A stretch of 64,000 nucleotides of DNA. Source: Macrophomina tecta. Taxonomy: Eukaryota > Ascomycota > Dothideomycetes > Botryosphaeriales > Botryosphaeriaceae. Made by a program: the position numbers and the translations under genes. Of this stretch, positions 46,984 to 57,434 are shown piece by piece. The stretch lies in the NCBI GenBank assembly GCA_024180945.1, contig JAKSGN010000002.1, positions 2,728,001-2,792,000 on the forward strand, in the 5' to 3' direction. The notes under the pieces are model-generated. The model was not told the DNA's origin. It made no database searches and saw only the letters and a program-made list of their open reading frames with translations. Position 1 is the first letter of the stretch; each line of letters opens with the position of its first letter.

Positions 46984-48312
46984 CTATGCCACGACGACCT
47001 CCTTCTTCTCTTCTTCCTTCTCGTCCCCGTACCAGCCGTACAGTCTCGCCAGATATTCCCCCAACAAGCCCGCCGAAATGGCGCCTCCAACCATCCAACA
47101 TCCGTTGTTGAACCACCACCAACAATCCGCCACGCTCTTCAACCTCACTCTCCAAATCATCGCGCCCAACGTCGCCACCGCACCGCCAACACTACCCACA
47201 AAGAAGACGGGCCCTGCGCCCACCGCCGCCCCGGCCCCCGCCAGCAGCGCCACCTGGACGCCCGCCAGCCCCGCCAGCACGGCTTTGGTGTTGTGCTCGT
47301 GCGCCAGCGCGATGCTCTTGATGCCGGCCTTGGCGTCGTCCGCGATGTCCATGTGCGCGTACACCATGTCGTACAGCACCGTCCACGCCACGCAGCTGGC
47401 ATACAGGGACGCGGCTGCCGCGAGAGCGGTGCCGTCGCCCAGGAGGTCGACGCCCAGCGCGGGGAAGCCCATCAGGGCGCCCCACGAGAAAGTCAGGCCC
47501 AGCACCGCCTGCGGGTAGTACGTCACGCGCTTGAAGAGCGGGTACGTCGCGACCAGCAGCAGGCTGGGCGCGCCGTAGAGGAAGCAGGCCGGCTGCGGGA
47601 ACTGCAGCAGCACGGCGAGCCCGGTGAGTAGCTGCGCGCAGGTGAAGACGAGCGCGGACGGCGGGCTGATGGCGCCGCGCGCGATGGGGCGCAGCCGCGT
47701 GCGCGCGACGTGCGGGTCGAGGTTGCGGTCCCAGAGGTCGTTGATGGTGCAGCCGGCGCCGCGCATGACGAGGGCGCCGGTCGCGAAGAGGAGGGTGGTG
47801 CCGAGGACGGTGAGCGGCGGGGTGGTGGGCTGGGCCAGCGGGGCCGCGAGGAGGGTGCTGAACAGGCAGGGGAAGAAGAGGTAGTACGTGCCTACAGGCT
47901 TGTCGATGCGGATCAGCTCGGCGTAAGGGACGACGGCGGAGGGCAGGTGGGACAGCAGGCCAGTGGTTGGGGGTTTGTAGGCTGGTAAGGATTGTTGTTG
48001 GGCGTCATGGAGGGTGGCCGTTGCAGCTGTTGTATGAGCTTGTTGTATGCGGGCGCGGGTGGTGTGGAAGATGCGGCCCCGCGTGTGGCCATGATGCTGG
48101 GATTCGGCAGGTTTCCTTTTTGGTAGAGCTACTATGTCGGCTGCGAATAAAGGTCTTGCCGATGACGACCGGTTCGAGAAGGTCGTGGTGCGGAGCGTCG
48201 AGGCGGGCATTGATGCCCTCGGGACCACATGGGGGCTGCGGCACCTAAGAACGCGTAGATGCAACATTGTGGAGGACTCCAAAATTGGCCGAACTGAAGG
48301 GGGCCGCAGCAT
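46984..48312 (-). CDS. COQ2: 4-hydroxybenzoate polyprenyltransferase (ubiquinone synthesis)
   Basis: Intronless, 442 residues from the ATG at 48312 (in-frame ATG at 48267 would give 427). A long Arg/Ser-rich N-terminus (RVLRCRSPHVVPRAS and more) is a mitochondrial presequence. The UbiA fold follows with IRIDKPVGTYYLFFPCLFS, first Asp-rich motif GAGCTINDLWDRNLD (about 187-199), ARTRLRPIARG, and second Asp motif YDMVYAHMDIADDAKAGIKS (about 314-333), which bind Mg-prenyl diphosphate. The enzyme attaches the polyprenyl tail to 4-hydroxybenzoate in the inner membrane. The C-terminus ends with a Glu/Lys run (GDEKEEEKKEVVVA). GC-ending codons generate open antisense frames that are not genes. Confidence 0.95.
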   Translation of the reverse strand: MLRPPSVRPILESSTMLHLRVLRCRSPHVVPRASMPASTLRTTTFSNRSSSARPLFAADIVALPKRKPAESQHHGHTRGRIFHTTRARIQQAHTTAATATLHDAQQQSLPAYKPPTTGLLSHLPSAVVPYAELIRIDKPVGTYYLFFPCLFSTLLAAPLAQPTTPPLTVLGTTLLFATGALVMRGAGCTINDLWDRNLDPHVARTRLRPIARGAISPPSALVFTCAQLLTGLAVLLQFPQPACFLYGAPSLLLVATYPLFKRVTYYPQAVLGLTFSWGALMGFPALGVDLLGDGTALAAAASLYASCVAWTVLYDMVYAHMDIADDAKAGIKSIALAHEHNTKAVLAGLAGVQVALLAGAGAAVGAGPVFFVGSVGGAVATLGAMIWRVRLKSVADCWWWFNNGCWMVGGAISAGLLGEYLARLYGWYGDEKEEEKKEVVVA

Positions 48313-48805
48313 GAGAATCCCAGCTCTTTGAGTGGAGAAGTCGTCGCTCCTACACCTGGTCCATGTGCGGAAGAGTCGACGCGCAGCGACTGGGAGTCCT
48401 TGTCCGCAAGCCACTTCACCCGCTAGCACCGTGACGATCTCGCGTCAGGGGCAGCCGGGAGAGCAATCAGCGATTTCCGTAGAGTAAGAAAGTGAGGGAG
48501 GACGAAGCTCTGGCGCGCGGCGGGCGACTTTGTCTGTGGGAGGTGCCCCGTGCGCAGACGCGGGAGCTCTCGACGCCTCAGCACGCGCGCCGCTCCACCA
48601 CGACGACGCAGCTTCCTCTCCACCCGCCGCCGCCTCTGTTCCTCGTGCAGTCTCGCGATTTTCCACCTTCTCGAGCGCGCGCCACGCGCTGGCTTTACTG
48701 CGCATGCTCGCGCATGCATGAGAGCGAGTTCGCGCCACAAGTCCGTGCCGTGCTGCCGATTCGAGTTGTTCGTCTTCGCCGACTGCGCCCTCGGCCCGCC
48801 ACGAC
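48313..48805. promoter_or_regulatory. Divergent COQ2/JmjC promoter region
   Basis: 493 bp, GC-rich, no recognised gene; overlapping open frames on both strands are not family-like. Confidence 0.5.
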
Positions 48806-51800
48806 ATGCCCGCACAACGCCCACGCGCGTCTTTTGAACCAATCCCTCCGGATTTTGATGTCCGCGCGCTTGTCGAGAACACAGAAAGCTTCCAGTATGT
48901 TGACCGCATCTCGCTCGACACCATTCGCGAGCAGGGGATGCAGAAGTTCGAGAAGCTCGTCCTTCTCCACGTCGTGCTTGGCGGCAAGCCACTGGTCATC
49001 GACGGCTTCGAAGATGTTCTTGATCCCTGGACCTTCACCCCCGAGTGGCTCATGGCCAACTGCGGCGAAACGGTCGAGGTCGCTCGGAACCTAACCGCGA
49101 AAGAGAACCTGCCGCTCACCATACGCCACTACCTGAAGAACATGGGCTTGCTCACAAACCAGTATTTCGAAAAGCCCGACAACTACAAGGACAAAGGCCG
49201 CCAGAGGATCTATCTCAAAGATATCGACTGCCCTCAGGTCTGGCACGACAAATTAAGGGACCACATACCGAGCGGTCTTTTCTACCTGAATGAGAGCATT
49301 GGCGATCTTGGAGGGCCGGGAGCTGTTGACGAGCCTTCTGGGAATGCGCCGGGTGGGCGCAAGAAGGGCCGTGGCATTGCCCCCGCCGGCGACCTAATGT
49401 CGAGCCTGCCTCCGGAGATGCGCGCCCAAAATCTGATGTGCTACATCGGCCACGAAGGAACTTACACACCGGCTCACCGCGAGATGTGTGCCTCCCTGGG
49501 ACAGAATATCATGGTCAACGCATCGGGTACTGTGGGTGAGGATGGCAAGCCTGAGAAGCCCGGTTCCTCGATTTGGTTCATGACCGAGACATCGGACCGT
49601 CACCTCGTCTCTGAGTATTGGCTCTCAGTTCTGGGTCATGACATAGAAGTTGAAAGCCACTTTGCCCAGGTTGCTGCCTGGAAAAAGGCCCCGTTCAAGA
49701 CATACGTCGTCGAGCAGAGGCCCGGAGATTTCATCCTCATTCCTCCTCTCGCCCCCCATCAGGTCTGGAATCGGGGCACGAGGACCATGAAGGTTCGCGG
49801 GTCTGTCCTCTAAGGCTATCAGAAGCTAACACACCTCTCAGGTCGCCTGGAACAGAACTACGGTAGAAACCCTAGAGCTGGCATTCAAGGAAGCCCTCCC
49901 TAACGCGCGCATGGTCTGTCGAGATGAGCAGTACAAGAACAAGGCCATCGTCTACTATACGCTCTCAAAGTACTCCAACCTCATTAGGCAAGCCCAAGCG
50001 CAAGCCGAAGCTAGCGCTGAACAAGCGGAAGCCTTGCGTAAGAGCGCCAAGGTCCGCCAGGTACGAAGAGACTTCAAGCGTCTTTTTGAGCTGTACAAGG
50101 GCATCTTACTTTCTGAGATGTTCTCGCCCGATCTTCCCAAAGAGCGCCCAGATTGGATGCCCTTTGAAAGTTACGTCACATGTGCCTACTGTCGAGGCAA
50201 TATTTTCAACCGCTTCCTAACCTGCAAGTCATGCGTTTTCGCACTGGGTACGGAGACTGAGGAGCCATATGACGTCTGTATGGAGTGCTATGCCATGGGA
50301 CGCAGCTGTTCCTGCACCTCAGGGCTAACCTGGGTAGAGCAGTGGAGATGGGACGACCTGAAGCGCAAGTATGAGGAGTGGAGGGCGCTTTACCTCGATA
50401 TTGATCATGGCCAGCTTACCGCTAAGACGCCCCTACCTCTGATGGAGGAACGGCGGAGCTTACAAAAGAAGACACTCGCTCATATATGCCAAGAACAGCT
50501 TAAGATCAGGCCATGCATCGATTACCGAAACCCGACTGTAGACGAGGAAGAAGAGAAAGGCGACGAGGAGATCATCGTAAATGAGGATGGCACTGTGCGC
50601 CGCACTGCGAAGAAGCGTTCCAAGGCATGGCTTGCCAACCATCATAGCTGTCACACATGCCTTAAGAAACACGCCAAATGGAAGGTGGCAAAGTGTACGA
50701 GTTGCGACCTGTGGTTCTGTTACGGCTCCCTCTTCCGAGCTCATGACCTCATGCCGCAGACTATAATGGAAAATCCAAGATGGCAGTGCCCGCATTGTCT
50801 GCGCGTCTGCAACACTGGTGCTTGCCGAAGGGACCCTCGGCAACGACCGTATGAGCCCAAAGGAACCCTTTTAGGCCACGACACGAAGAAAGTAGCAGAT
50901 GCTCGTAGCATCGAAGCTCTTGTTGACTTCAGTGTCTCCAATCTTAACTGGCTGCGAGACGAAGACTCTGCGCCGATGCGAAGACGACGTGAGGAAGCGG
51001 AGAAGGCCAGGCGTGCTGATCCTACGCGCGACGAGCGTTATGTTGAAGAAGGCGATGGGGAACAGTCATTGCAGATAGACTATTCACCTGCAGACGAGGA
51101 TGAGAGCTTTCTGGATCCGGCTCTTCGTTCTGGTCCCAACGGAACTACCCTTTCGGGCCCTTCACCTATGCTCGACGGTGCGAGGCCGCGCAACGGCGAC
51201 GTCCCGCTTTCTGTGGCTGAAGAGGAGAGTGGAACCACTGCTTGGCCCGACGAGATGAATGCTGACAATAACTCTCTGTACCCTGCACTGGATGACGAGG
51301 CCGAGAGTCTGCAGTTTTCCGGAAATACTACCAAGCGCGGCTACGAGGACGTGGAGGATTACATCAAGCTTATTCAATCCTCGAAGAAGCGGAAAATCGA
51401 CAAACCGAATTCCTCACAAGCCAAAAGCGATGCCACCAAACAATTCCTCAAACGGAAAGAAAAGCAGCAGCTGGATCAAGCCAAGCGCGATGGCCGATAT
51501 ATTCAAGTTTGGGGCGCCATGAAGGGTCGGAAACTGGTAGTCTCACTTAAGGGTCTTCCGAGTGAAAAGCTCGCTAGATTCACAAAGCAAGATCTCGAGA
51601 AGCACCGCGGAGCGCAACTCAGCTTGAACAATGATGCAGATGACTCGTCCATGCTCGACGTTGCCATCATTCAGTCCGATGTCGCCGCTCCCAAGGGACA
51701 GGCGCCGAACGCCTCCACTGGCACCAAGAGGAAGCCAAACAAGGCTCGCATTGCACTTGAGGATGACGAGGACTACAATATCAAGAAGGGCGAGGGTTCC

Positions 51801-52121
51801 TCCAAAAGACGAGGAACGAAAAAGCGTTACGAGGAAATTGATATTGACACAGATGAAGAAGTGATTTCAGGAGACGAGCACTATACTCCTCGCCAGCGTC
51901 GCCGGCGGGATGATGGCGACGAGCTTGTCGAACTTCCGATAGATTGGAAAGACGGCCTGGTGAATACTCGGCCGAGCAGAAGACGGGAGACGAGGCCTGC
52001 TCGATCCGCCAGCGCTCAGATCCGTCCATCTGCGCCTAACCCCAAACCTGCCAGAGCCTCCGCTGGCAATATTGATGTCATCTCCCACAACAATAATGAT
52101 AGTAATAAAAACGAATCAAGC

Positions 52122-52153
<32 letters not shown>

Positions 52154-52943
52154 GGAGGAGGAGAAGGAGGAGGAGAAGGAGGAGAAGGAGCAGCAGCAGC
52201 AGCAGCAGCAGCAGCGACCCCAGCCGATAGCCCCAGTGGGCCGTCAATCTACCATCAGAGAAGCAGAGAAGGAGAAGGAACAAGTGGAGACCGCTCGCCG
52301 TCATGCTCTCGAGGAAGAGAATAATCGACTGGCGAAGCTTCAAGCCGCCCGTTGGGCCGAAGGTAGCGACAAAGAGGAAAACGATGTCGGTCGACTTGAT
52401 GCAACCAGCGAAGCAGATCCAATGTCGCCACCCAAACGCGTCTCGATCGAGCTTATGGAGACGAATGCCAACCCGGCCGCCGCACCCCCCTCGAAGGGCG
52501 ATTCTCCCGCCGCAGCCGCCAGACCGAGCATCCTTTCCCGTCTCCCCAGTCGTGGCAAGAAGGTCAAGATTGTCTCCGCGGCTAGCAAGCGCCAAGCTTT
52601 GGCAGCAGCGGCAGCAGCGTCCTCCTCGTCAGCTACTCCTGATGCGCCGAGACATCCTGTCGTTGCATCTTCAGAGAAAGAACTCGCATCTATCGTCAAG
52701 AAGACGCCCATAACCCAGGGTCTAATGCCTGTGAACAAGCCGCCTAAGTACATGGATGGCGCTTTGCGGTTGAGTGACACGGAGGACAGTGATGATGACG
52801 ATAGTGATGCAGGGGTTGTTCCAGCGAGGGATACAGAGACTCCGCCGGCCAGGGGTGGATTGAGTGGTCGCGCAAGGGGCAGGGGAAGGGGTAGGGGGAG
52901 GCCGGTAGGGAGGCCGGTAGGGAGGCCGAGAAAAGTCGTGTAG
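48806..52943 (+). CDS. JmjC-domain chromatin protein with cysteine-rich zinc finger and AT-hooks
   Basis: Two exons, 48806-49792 and 49842-52943, joined by a 49-bp intron (GTTCGC...GCTAACAC...CTCAG); 4089 nt, 1362 residues. The N-terminal third is a JmjC fold: APLVIDGFED-type strand KPLVIDGFEDV, iron site T-P-A-H224-R-E226, ASLGQNIMVNASG, SSIWFMTET, and GDFILIPPLAPHQVWN with the second iron His318. A Cys-rich region follows (443-486, CAYC...CKSC...CMECY...CSC) and another at about 594-667 (HHSCHTC...CTSCDLWFC...CPHC...C), like the 4CXXC_R1 zinc finger seen in Jumonji-type regulators. The rest is disordered: a Glu/Lys run then Gln run (codons 52125-52216), and GRG/RPVGRPVGRPRK AT-hooks at the very end. 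A nuclear histone demethylase or reader is inferred. Confidence 0.93.
52125..52216 (+). repeat. GAG/AAG then CAG trinucleotide run inside the JmjC gene
   Basis: About 23 codons of GAG/GAA/AAG followed by about ten CAG codons, giving a Glu/Lys then Gln run. Length is likely to vary between strains. Confidence 0.9.
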
Positions 52944-54144
52944 GCGGGGATTTTGTTGGGTCAGTACTGCTAGTATCGAAGGGAAGGAAAATAGCGGAAG
53001 GTTGATTGGAAGTGGGGCGTTCGGCCGATTGGCGCCTTCTTCTCCGCCTGATCGAGGCCAAGAGAAACTACTGGGCTGTAGCTTTCTTCCGTGGTTGTCT
53101 CGCTTTGCTTTCTAGTTCGAGCCAGAACGCGGTTACGGAGACTGTAGAGAGGGTTACACCTGCAGTTGGACAACGATACAGGATAGTAGTAGCCTCGGGA
53201 TTTGTGCGTGCGGAAAGAATAAGAGACGACAGTTTATAAGTCTATCCTTGATTACTTATTCCACAATGTGATTCTGTCGTGGTAGACGGAAGCATGCGGA
53301 CGGAAAAGCGAACCCCAAGTTCTGATTTCTCTCCTTGTCCACGCACTTCGGATGCTTCGCGTTGTTGCCTTGAGAAGTATGGCGAGGAATGTAAGACCGA
53401 GACAGAATCTGACCGATTATCACGAGTCAGATAGGTACCCGAGGATATACACATGAGTGAAGAAGTCCTTAGAGTTTCAACTGTGGGGAGAGACAAAGCC
53501 TAAACGAAAGTATATTTAGCTTCCCGGTCAATCCTTTCCATTGGGCTTTTGTATGTCTAGCCGACTGATTAGCTGGTTCGCCGGAGAAAGCGAAAGACTC
53601 GATGAAGCTTGATCGGTTGAATGGAACGGATGGAAATAATACAGGAGATGGGCGACGTTAGGGAACTCACGACAGGCAGCCAAGCCGAGAGCGGAATCAT
53701 TATGGCTTATAACTGACTGTATTTATTTAACACGATTTTCCCCACGTAAACGTTCCGCCGAAATCTACCTATCATTTGGGTAAGTTTGAGGCAAAGAAGT
53801 CCGATCACTTGGGAGAGCTGTAAGTGCTTATTCATGCGCTCTTTCGCGTGTTTTCGCATCTTAGCATGGGCTTGCTTCTTAGCGGCAGAACTGAATCGGA
53901 TGCTCTCCGGATCGACTAAATAAATAGTTCTTCCCCGTCCTCAAGCTTCACCATAAGCTAACCGGCTATCCTACATCTTTCTTGTCCCTGCTCGGTCCTA
54001 GAATTCCTAGCGTCAAAACTAAAGAGACACAGCGTCAAAAATAAAGGGGAACCAGTTGCACGACGCTTCTGAGGTCCCCCGCCAGATTGACTGAAAACGC
54101 CACTACCGCATCGCACACCATCCCAAAGCTGACCAACAGCCAGC
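52944..54144. other. Intergenic region
   Basis: 1.2 kb of average to low GC without a recognisable gene, between the JmjC stop and the GFA gene. Confidence 0.5.
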
Positions 54145-54735
54145 ATGTCCTTGTCCTCCTTATCATCGAACCAGCATCAAAAACAACAACAAGAAGGACG
54201 GCGACAGCAAGCCGTCATCAACACTCCCTCTTCATCCTCTTCCACCACCGACCAACAGCCCCAACAACAACGACCTCCCCCACAAAAATACCACGGATCC
54301 TGCCACTGCGTCGACACCACCTACACGGCTGTGTTCGACTTCCCCGCTGACGGCCTCACCAAGTGCAACTGCTCCATATGCCTCAAAGCCAACTACCTCG
54401 CCGCCACGCCCCTGCCCGGCACCTTCGAACTACTCACGCCCGAAGAAGGCGAGTCCGCGTTGACGGACTACACCTTCGGCAAACGGACCATGCATCATTT
54501 CTTCTGCCCGCGTTGCGGCGTCAGGTGCTTTCTGAGGGGGTCGTATGTGGGCGAGGGCGGGGAGGTGGTGGAATTTGTGGGAGTGAATGCGGTGACGTTG
54601 GATGGGAGGGTGGGTGAGGCGGGCAGGATCGAGGGTTTGGGGGAGGAGTTGAGTATGGCGAGGGTTGGGTATACGGATGGGAGGAGAGGTGATTTTGTGG
54701 TGAGGGAGAGGCCGTGTGAGGGTGGGGTATGGTGA
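54145..54735 (+). CDS. GFA/CENP-V zinc-domain protein
   Basis: Single exon of 196 residues. A Gln/Ser-rich leader of about 48 residues is followed by the GFA fold: YHGSCHCVDTTYTAVF, KCNCSICLKANYLAA, YTFGKRTMHHFFCPRCGVRC and FVGVNAVTLDG. The cysteine pattern (C-x-C, C-x-C-x2-C, C-x2-C) forms two zinc sites. The family includes glutathione-dependent formaldehyde-activating enzyme, but most fungal members have unknown roles, so a one-carbon function is only a possibility. Downstream of 54736 the sequence is AT-richer and contains repeat copy B. Confidence 0.9.
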   Translation: MSLSSLSSNQHQKQQQEGRRQQAVINTPSSSSSTTDQQPQQQRPPPQKYHGSCHCVDTTYTAVFDFPADGLTKCNCSICLKANYLAATPLPGTFELLTPEEGESALTDYTFGKRTMHHFFCPRCGVRCFLRGSYVGEGGEVVEFVGVNAVTLDGRVGEAGRIEGLGEELSMARVGYTDGRRGDFVVRERPCEGGVW

Positions 54736-55015
54736 TTTTTGTACTTTGAGCGAGGGAGGGGACGGGATTTCTGGGCGAAAGGAAGATAACGCGACGGGTT
54801 CTTTTGAATGCACTGGTAGATGACTCGGAGGCGTCTGAGGGCGCCCTCCCCCCACCAACACGAGTGGACTGATGTCGGAAGAGAAGAGGGCGATGACTCG
54901 GGACTTAGCTGTTTTGTTCCATCTTTAAGATATATAAGGGTTGTGGTTCAGGAATGGCGTTTCTCAATGGGAGATAAGCTTAGACCACTACTTTGGCGCG
55001 GCGGCATGGACGATG

Positions 55016-55153
55016 CTGTGTTTGAACCCAATAGTTATCCCTCAGAGGGCTTGGTGAAACTGCAAACCATCTAACAAGGGCCAAGAGGCACTATACTACA
55101 TTCAGGAATTCTCAATTGGGCTATCTACTGCTACACCCATGCTCGTCTTCAAA
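55016..55153 (+). repeat. Dispersed repeat, copy B
   Basis: Match to 1004-1142, same orientation, roughly four-fifths identical by eye. At most transition differences this copy carries C or G, so it is the less mutated of the two. Confidence 0.8.
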
Positions 55154-55734
55154 AGTGCTGTGTCTTGTTCTCAATCAGTCCGAACCAATGGCGGTTGCTC
55201 TTGCGATCTGGAAAAGCTTATCGGACCTTGCCATATGCCAAGAAAGTATTGAAGAATGCAGATACACTATGAGACGCGTATTAGTGCAGTTGAAAAGTAT
55301 GCCAATACTTGCCGTGGAAAAGATCCGAGTATGAGTCCTCGAGTCAGCCCTCCGAAGTGCCGAAGATGCCGCTGTTCGGCAACGTCACAAAGACGGAACT
55401 TTACAAAAAGCATGCCGAAATACTAAAGACCTTATCTTGAGGCTCTGGATCCACTCACTGTACAGAAATAGTCAGAACGGTGCCTTTCGAATGCTTTTGG
55501 CTTGTTCAGGATATCCTCGGGCTAGCTGGTGGCCCGCTTGTCGTAACATGCGGGCCGTTATGCTGTAACGTCGCCCAAACCCTTTAGATTGTAAGTATAA
55601 CTTCCGGTAAGGTACCACACTTGGCCTATCCCAGAAGTGTCATCCCACGCCGAATGCCGGAACAATGCTTGAGGCACGAGGAGGTCAACCGTGCCTTATC
55701 TCCACAACAGATTCAATCTAATTTACTAGTGCAC

Positions 55735-55744
55735 ATCGGCCGAA
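55735..55744. promoter_or_regulatory. CGGCCG palindromic site upstream of the nitrilase
   Basis: ATCGGCCGAA, about 145 bp before the nitrilase ATG, in an otherwise AT-rich context. It matches nine of ten bases of the ATCGGCCGAT unit that occurs in the regulator/exporter promoter at 59781-59790. A possible binding site for the zinc-cluster protein at 57435-59626; inference only. Confidence 0.35.
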
Positions 55745-55888
55745 GGCTTTTGAGCCAACAGCGGTCAAGCTGACTCACTCTAGTGTGCCACTCCATTGCT
55801 GCAGCGGTTTTCTCATTGAGCAACATAAAAGAGGCAGGGAACTTGTCTTGCTGCTAACCGCACACTACTCCTGCAGTGCATTATCAAT

Positions 55889-57062
55889 ATGATCTTCATG
55901 GCAGCTTCAAAGATTTTGTGCCTTCTCCTTGTTGCTACATCTGTTAAGGCGACCGCCAGACCCAGCAACTACTCGAAAAACAGCAGTACATCCCAGAAAT
56001 GGCCATGGATTAACGCGAAAAATTTCAAGGTTGCTGCCGTACGCCAGCCTCCTGTTGGATATCCCCTGCCGTTAGGGTCCAACCACACCGTCTGGACTTC
56101 TCTTGACGTGAATGCGACTATCGATCAGGCACTCCAGCAGATAAATTTGGCAAAAGAGGAGGGTGTCAACTTGATCGCCTTCCCCGAATTGTACTTCCCT
56201 GGGTAAGCGCTTCCCTTTTGCGCTACCATGCGAGAGTCAACACTTCGGATTCCTGATTCCATCCTCCAGCTTCCCCACAGCACTGAATTACAACTACACT
56301 CCCACCGACGTCGGCTATTACGTCAACCAATCCATCTCCATCTCCGGCCCGGAGTATGCGCGCCTGACCTCCGCCATCCAGGCCGCCGGCCTCTACGCCG
56401 TCCTCTCCTTCTCCGAGCGCGCCGGCGACGCTATCTGCATCGGCCAGACTCTCGTCGACCCCTCCGGCGCCACCATCAAGCACCACCGCAAACTCCGCCC
56501 CTCCGGATCCGAGCGCAACGTCTTCTCCGACGGCAACACTTCCTCGCTGCGCGTGACCCCCACGCCCTACGGCCGCATCGGCATGCTCTCATGCTGGGAG
56601 CACCTGCACCAGACCATGGCCCTGCCCATGCATGCGCAGCTGGAGCACATCCACGTCGGCTCATTCCCATACGTCGGCGAGGACGTCGCGAGCACGCAGT
56701 GGTGGGACAGGGCCGACACAGCGCTCGCCATGGCCCGCATCTACTCCGTTGACGGCCACGTCTTCACCGTCATGCCGGCGATCGGCAAGGCGACCATCTT
56801 CGCCGCCGGCGGCGTGCCCCTGAACTCGTCGGACGTGTACGCGGATTTCGAAGCCCTGCCGTTCGTCACGGCGACGGTGGACGCGTCGGCGTTCGACTTG
56901 TCGCAGACGTATGATGTTGACGGAGAGTTTAGCTGGGCGGCGCTGAAGCAAATGGAGGAGGCGCTGCCAGCATATATTCCGCGAGTGGGGAGTGCCTTTT
57001 TCGAGCATGTGGTTAATGCTATTGAGGTCATTACGTCGCGGATTGTTACGACATTTTCGTAG
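55889..57062 (+). CDS. Nitrilase-family enzyme with predicted signal peptide
   Basis: Two exons, 55889-56202 and 56270-57062, 67-bp intron restoring FPELYFPGFPTAL; 1107 nt, 368 residues. The catalytic triad is intact: Glu100 (AFPELYFPG), Lys179 (KHHRKLRPSGSER) and Cys213 (GMLSCWEHLHQ); the Lys-to-Cys spacing of 34 equals that of known fungal nitrilases. CWEH is the typical signature of nitrilases and cyanide hydratases, which turn nitriles into acids (or cyanide into formamide). Residues 1-23 (MIFMAASKILCLLLVATSV) look like a secretory signal and several N-x-S/T sites follow, whereas most nitrilases are cytosolic. Another ATG at 55898 would keep the signal. It ends tail-to-tail with the zinc-cluster gene. 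Confidence 0.92.
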
Positions 57063-57434
57063 AAAGATGTGAGTTGAGTGGGCATTTACTTGGTAAAATG
57101 TGGTCTAGAAGTCAGCGAGTTCTCAGAGGCCTTGAGAAGGTCGACGGAAGGAGAGAGCTTCAGTATTGTTGATATGCTGTATTAAAGCAGGGGCTGCCAG
57201 TTACTGCGTGTAAGAGTCAATTAATATTCATTTCAATCATAGGTTTTCTGGCGAAGTTGAGGAGCTTGAAGGAAGTAGGGTGTCTGGACATTTATATGGC
57301 ATGAGGCCGTTGCCAGAATGTTTTTTTCTTTTTCTGGGCTTGCGCAGAGCATTCGCTGAGAGAGATCACTAATTGAAGCGTTTCTCTGAATGCATCAGAA
57401 AGCTCACAAACTTTATGATGTTGTGATATCCCGG
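57063..57434. other. Convergent 3' region
   Basis: 372 bp between the nitrilase stop and the stop of the zinc-cluster regulator; AT-rich, no gene. Confidence 0.5.

Larger units (their letters stand above)
54736..55888. other. Intergenic region containing repeat copy B and the nitrilase promoter
   Basis: No gene recognised. It holds the dispersed repeat (55016-55153) and, near the right end, an ATCGGCCGAA site (55735-55744). Confidence 0.5.

Noticed and set aside
54990..55035. GTTTGAACCC as a tRNA B-box
   Set aside because: No matching A-box or cloverleaf upstream; the motif belongs to the dispersed repeat.
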